From Syncephalis fuscata (taxonomy: Eukaryota; Zoopagomycota; Zoopagomycetes; Zoopagales; Piptocephalidaceae), in NCBI GenBank assembly GCA_025786725.1, contig JAHLTZ010000037.1, positions 1 to 64,000 on the forward strand: a stretch of 64,000 nucleotides of DNA, written 5' to 3'. Positions 59,172 through 64,000 of the stretch are shown piece after piece. The first letter of the stretch is position 1. Every line of letters starts with the position of its first letter. The notes beneath the pieces were generated by a model that was not told the DNA's origin, made no database searches, and saw only the letters and a list, made by a program, of their open reading frames with translations. Made by a program: the position numbers and the translations under genes.

Positions 59172-60716
59172 ATGTCACAACTAAGTACATTACCAGTTGA
59201 GCTTATTGAGCTTATTTTGCACAATTCCTCAGTGGAAGCGATAGAAGCATTAGCGGCAACCTGTCGCTCTATCCGCCGTATTGTTCTAAATTATGACGTG
59301 GAATGGCAACGGCTTTATCATAGCTTATTTGCTACGGATACTGAACAAGGAGAAGAGGCCATTTGGCTGACTCAGACACGTAATCAGCTACAATCGCAAA
59401 AGGTAACATCTTTCTGGTGGTGTCTACTATTGAGACGGCACCGACTTGAAGCCTGTTGGCACGGCCAGGTCGGTAAAGGTTTAACGAGCCAACTGAAGCG
59501 GAATCTCCCATTAAAACGCCCACCCAAAGTTAGGGTATTTACACGGCCTGATTGGACCTTAGTCACAAATGGACGCAAAACATGCTTAGTCAACTCGGTA
59601 TCGTCAAAACTATACTGGTTACCTGCAAGTGCAGCAGTTGTTGATACAAGTAATACGGCAACTAGAAACAGTCTGAAAACTGCTAAACGATTAGAAAGAG
59701 TGGCCGAAGATGACGATAACAATTTGGCCAATATGTGTATTCGAGCCATAGCACTTACCGATAAATATGCTGCCGTTAAAGTAAGCTCAATTAAAGGTGG
59801 ACATGGTCGACTACGTGTATGGCGTATCGCAGATCGTAAAATCATTATTGATCAAACAAGTTGGAGCTATTACGACACGATGGAAATACGTGGCCGATGG
59901 CTTAATTACGCAGAGGATTTAAATACCGCCACTCAAGGTCGAGATAGACTTGTCGTTTTAGACTTGGAGGCATCGTCTACGTCAAAACAAATGTATCGAC
60001 ATCGATCGCCAGCCATGGGCATGGAAGCACATTTACAACGAGTTAATTCAACAGATGCATTGTTATTTCATAATTACTATTTGGGCCGTACGCATTATTG
60101 GTGTACCTATTATATAATAGCCGGTGATAAAAGTACTACTAAACATACGATGCCCTTGCCGCATACACAAATATATCCAGGACACGCCACTTGTATTCGT
60201 GTAGAGCAACATGCTAATGATGATAGCCATGACGATGGCCGTGTTCTAGTATATGGTCGAGGTGATCATCGATTTGGCTTTACTACGTGGGTATCAGTAC
60301 TACAACTAGCTGATAACAAACTGCTATGGGAGCAAGATGTAGGATTTACACCCTCAATAGAAGGCATTGATATTCAACAAGTAGGCGGTAATCGTCTAGT
60401 ATGGCCATTTGGACAACAAGCTGTCAAGATATTGGATTTAAATAATGGCAATATATTATACCACACTATGCTGAGTAATCGATCTATTATCTCTATGATA
60501 GGACACCCTGTAACTGGATCGTTAATGCTGCTTGCTTTAATGAACGCACCCAATGACAAAGATCAATGTTTAATGTTAAATGTTCAGAATGGACAACTTA
60601 TAGAAGGGCCTACAATAGATCATACAATATCTAATAGGAGAACCATTCTGGCTGCCACTACTACACATTTAATTAATTGGGATGGTAAACAGTTAGAAAT
60701 GTACAGATTATCATAA
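59172..60716 (+). CDS. F-box protein with propeller-like C-terminal region
   Basis: Single exon, 514 residues, intact. Residues 3-48 are an F-box (LSTLPVELIELILHNSS, then LAATCRSIRRIV and WQRLYHSLF), which binds Skp1 in SCF ubiquitin ligases. The remaining 400 residues alternate short hydrophobic strands with repeats such as LRVWRIADRKIII, DRLVVLDLEA, WVSVLQLADNKLLWEQ and VKILDLNNGNILY, like a WD40- or quinoprotein-type beta propeller that would bind the substrate. Substrate unknown. The stop lies 114 bp from the convergent Rpn11 stop. Confidence 0.88.
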   Translation: MSQLSTLPVELIELILHNSSVEAIEALAATCRSIRRIVLNYDVEWQRLYHSLFATDTEQGEEAIWLTQTRNQLQSQKVTSFWWCLLLRRHRLEACWHGQVGKGLTSQLKRNLPLKRPPKVRVFTRPDWTLVTNGRKTCLVNSVSSKLYWLPASAAVVDTSNTATRNSLKTAKRLERVAEDDDNNLANMCIRAIALTDKYAAVKVSSIKGGHGRLRVWRIADRKIIIDQTSWSYYDTMEIRGRWLNYAEDLNTATQGRDRLVVLDLEASSTSKQMYRHRSPAMGMEAHLQRVNSTDALLFHNYYLGRTHYWCTYYIIAGDKSTTKHTMPLPHTQIYPGHATCIRVEQHANDDSHDDGRVLVYGRGDHRFGFTTWVSVLQLADNKLLWEQDVGFTPSIEGIDIQQVGGNRLVWPFGQQAVKILDLNNGNILYHTMLSNRSIISMIGHPVTGSLMLLALMNAPNDKDQCLMLNVQNGQLIEGPTIDHTISNRRTILAATTTHLINWDGKQLEMYRLS

Positions 60717-60830
60717 ATAAACAGTAATGCTAGACTTGTGTTATCTTATTCGAGTTAGATACATCGATTTATTAACCTGAACTATCACTCATTTAACACC
60801 GTGCAGTAACACGTAAGTCATTGAGCAAGA

Positions 60831-61991
<1,161 letters not shown>

Positions 61992-63110
61992 GGTTGAGGT
62001 GTAAATGTAGCAAGATTTGGAAGGTAGTGTGATAAAAGGAAGATTGAAGTGTGATGAGTGCAATGACGTGCATCTCAACTAAAATAGTGTGATTCATACT
62101 AAATAACATTAATAACACTGACACTAGCACTGGCAATATTAACAACATTAAACATTAATAACAATTATTATTGAATAGAAGCTACTGTACCTTGACTCTT
62201 ACATTTCTATTTATCCATTTCATTCCTTCACTTGTAAATACAACTAAACATTCATTTATCACTATAACATGCATAATATTACATCCAACACTAATTGATT
62301 CATGTGTAATTATCAATATAATGATGTAATTAGTTGTCTTTATTATTGCTTTAATATATATATTGTCATTATGATATTAATTGTTCAAAATGCCATTTAT
62401 TTAGTCAGATTGGCTATAGGAAAATGTCTGTTTAATAAACAACTTTTATAATAATTATATTAATATTGATCTTACATCACAAATATGCCCAAAATACAAT
62501 AGTAGAATATTAGAAAATAGAAAAGGCTATTCAGATGCAACAGTCCATGTTGTACATAGATGCAATAGCAACAAATGCAAAATGACATGAAATCAATCAT
62601 ATGGCTTTTATTAATATTCGATCAATCTTTCTACACATGGCCAACAACAACAATGATCAACCTCAAATATTTCAATGGAATCAAATAGTATGTTACATTA
62701 TTTATTTAAATGTTTAAAATAGCAGCTACTGATACGATGCTCCGTTACATTTTATTTTATGAAAATAATAATGTTACTATATTGCATTAGTGTTTATTGT
62801 AAATGATGATTTAAACATAATTCAACTATTCAAATCACTACAATTGATTGCGTAAAATGATTTGCTGTTTTGGTAGATTAGATATTAACCAAAATGTTTA
62901 ATGTTTGAAACACAATCGCATTAACGCGCATAATGCACGCCTAAACACTGACAGGCGTGTGTGTAAACCTTTCTGTTTCCATCTCAGAAACACAACTACT
63001 TGTCGTATTACTGTTATTAGCCAAGTTCACTTACTGGTTAACACCACTTGAATACGCTTTTCCTTGTTCTTCTTCTTCTTCTACTCTATCTTGCGGCTTT
63101 GTTTAGAATA
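61992..63110. other. Divergent intergenic region with dispersed repeat copy 2
   Basis: About 1.1 kb between the Rpn11 start and the last gene; AT-rich, with repeat copy 2 at about 62467-62850. A pyrimidine-rich CTTCTTCTTCTTC tract just before 63090 probably belongs to the promoter or leader of the next gene. Confidence 0.6.
62467..62850 (+). repeat. Dispersed ~400-bp repeat, copy 2
   Basis: Same-orientation partner of the repeat at about 36303-36725; shared blocks run in the same order along almost its full length. Many scattered substitutions and small indels show it is old. No open frame and no clear terminal repeats. Confidence 0.85.
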
Positions 63111-64000
63111 ATGAGCCGTCGTCACTACGACCGAGCAAGTCCGACTCAACAACAACAACAACAACAACAACAAATACAGCGCAGCACAGCAACGCAGAAC
63201 AGCAACTACTTAGAACGAAAATCACGGCTTCCGTTAGAGATGTCGGCTCAGGCACCTTCTTTCTTCGATCCTGCCGAATTTACTATTCATTCAACCAATG
63301 AACCTTCCGGTTTAGTGTCATGCCAGTTGCGCACTGATAAATCAGCCACCAATACAGCGGCTAACCACAATAACAGCGAATTTGGAACTGCCAAGGCAGC
63401 TACAAGTACAACAACCGGTCAGAACAAGCGTCAATCTGCGACACCTCCTATTACTTCCTTGGACTATTCACAGAAAAATATACTATCCGAAATATTCAGT
63501 TCACGTAGTGCAAATACCACACCACCTGGTCGTACCAGTAGTGCTTATCGCGACGATAGATCAACTAATACAGCATTAGTCACCCCGGCTACTGCACGCA
63601 CTAATAAAACAGGATTATTTACAGGTGGCTCTAGTGCGGATCAAACGACAAACGGACCTTCACTGCCTGTCTACACTCGACTGCCACGGCATTTCCACGA
63701 TTTGGAATACGACGGCGAGAGTAGTGTTCATTATCGACCACCGTCATCAAATGACGACAAATACTTGACATCTATGCCAATGACACTGATACAGCTTCTA
63801 TTATGGCTCAAACACATCAAAATGCCGAGACTGGTTCATCGGCAAATGTACCACGTACACCAGCAGCAGGTAATATCACCACATTGACAGGAGTGCCAGC
63901 CACGCCTTCATTTATGAAATCGAGTCATATGAGTGCTGGTATGGCCTGGTTAACCAATAACTCAACTGCTGACAATCAGAGTAATTCAAGTGGTGTATCG
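63111..64000 (+). CDS. Gln/Ser/Thr-rich protein, partial at window edge
   Basis: Starts at the ATG at 63111 (MSRRHYDRASP) and is still open at 64000. A nine-Gln tract, an FFDPAEFTIHS segment and long Ser/Thr/Asn/Ala-rich stretches suggest a disordered nuclear or regulatory protein. The open frame to 63887 goes wrong near 63765-63775. After one lost base the true frame continues YANDTDTASIMAQ, then a Thr/Pro-rich region (NVPRTPAA; GVPATPSFMKSS) to the edge. No domain seen in the visible part; an FG-free nucleoporin or transcriptional regulator cannot be excluded. Confidence 0.65.

Overview
The window is nuclear DNA of a fungus. It is AT-rich, with about 27 protein genes on both strands. Most genes are cut by short introns (roughly 40-110 nt) with GTAAGT-like donors, CTAAT-like branch sites and TAG acceptors. 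The fungal calls rest on an AA11-type chitin LPMO with a CBM19-like tail, an Erv14/cornichon cargo receptor, an Avt-type amino acid transporter, a SulP sulfate permease and a fungal MIT-domain protein. Retained genes such as SNRNP27, an Arb2/FAM172 protein and a Spindly/BICD-like coiled coil hint at an early-diverging lineage rather than a yeast; that placement is inference. I found no rRNA, tRNA, CRISPR array or intact transposon.

Layout. 0-8 kb: a tandem pair of small secreted beta-sandwich-like proteins, a two-pass membrane protein (-) and a fragmented low-complexity gene (+). 8.4-13.1 kb: an 8-exon MIT-domain gene (-). 13.1-15.9 kb: intergenic, with a foldback repeat. 15.9-22.7 kb: amino acid transporter (+), SulP/STAS sulfate permease (-) and a Myb/SANT-like factor (-). 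22.7-26.3 kb: empty. 26.3-33 kb: LPMO (+), a 12-exon Arb2/FAM172 gene (-), a small unknown (+), proteasome beta2 (-) and an ER-anchored unknown (-). 34-38.4 kb: a 5'-truncated cytochrome P450 (-), GMF (+) and cornichon (-). 38.8-44.7 kb: mitochondrial RCC1-like (+), PHO13-like phosphatase (-), glutathione peroxidase (-) and SNRNP27 (+). 45.2-50 kb: three secreted or membrane glycine-zipper proteins, two of them clear paralogs. 50-57 kb: a predicted dynein adaptor (-), a multipass membrane protein (-) and a secreted subtilase lacking its catalytic His (+). 57-64 kb: Tti2 (+), an F-box protein (+), Rpn11 (-) and a Gln/Ser-rich unknown running off the edge (+).

Two points cut across the window. 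First, many otherwise intact genes need one extra base to stay in frame. Nearly all of these are single-base losses, often in C/G runs, which looks more like assembly under-calling than gene decay. Second, at least four introns use GC-AG splice sites with a GCAAGY donor. Housekeeping genes are tightly packed, with convergent ends 60-115 bp apart and divergent starts 260-400 bp apart, while secreted or accessory genes sit in long repeat-bearing AT-rich spacers.

The best candidates for something undescribed are the glycine-zipper secreted protein group (45.3-49.9 kb), the fungal Spindly-type dynein adaptor (50.2-52.1 kb) and the secreted pseudo-subtilase (54.9-56.8 kb).
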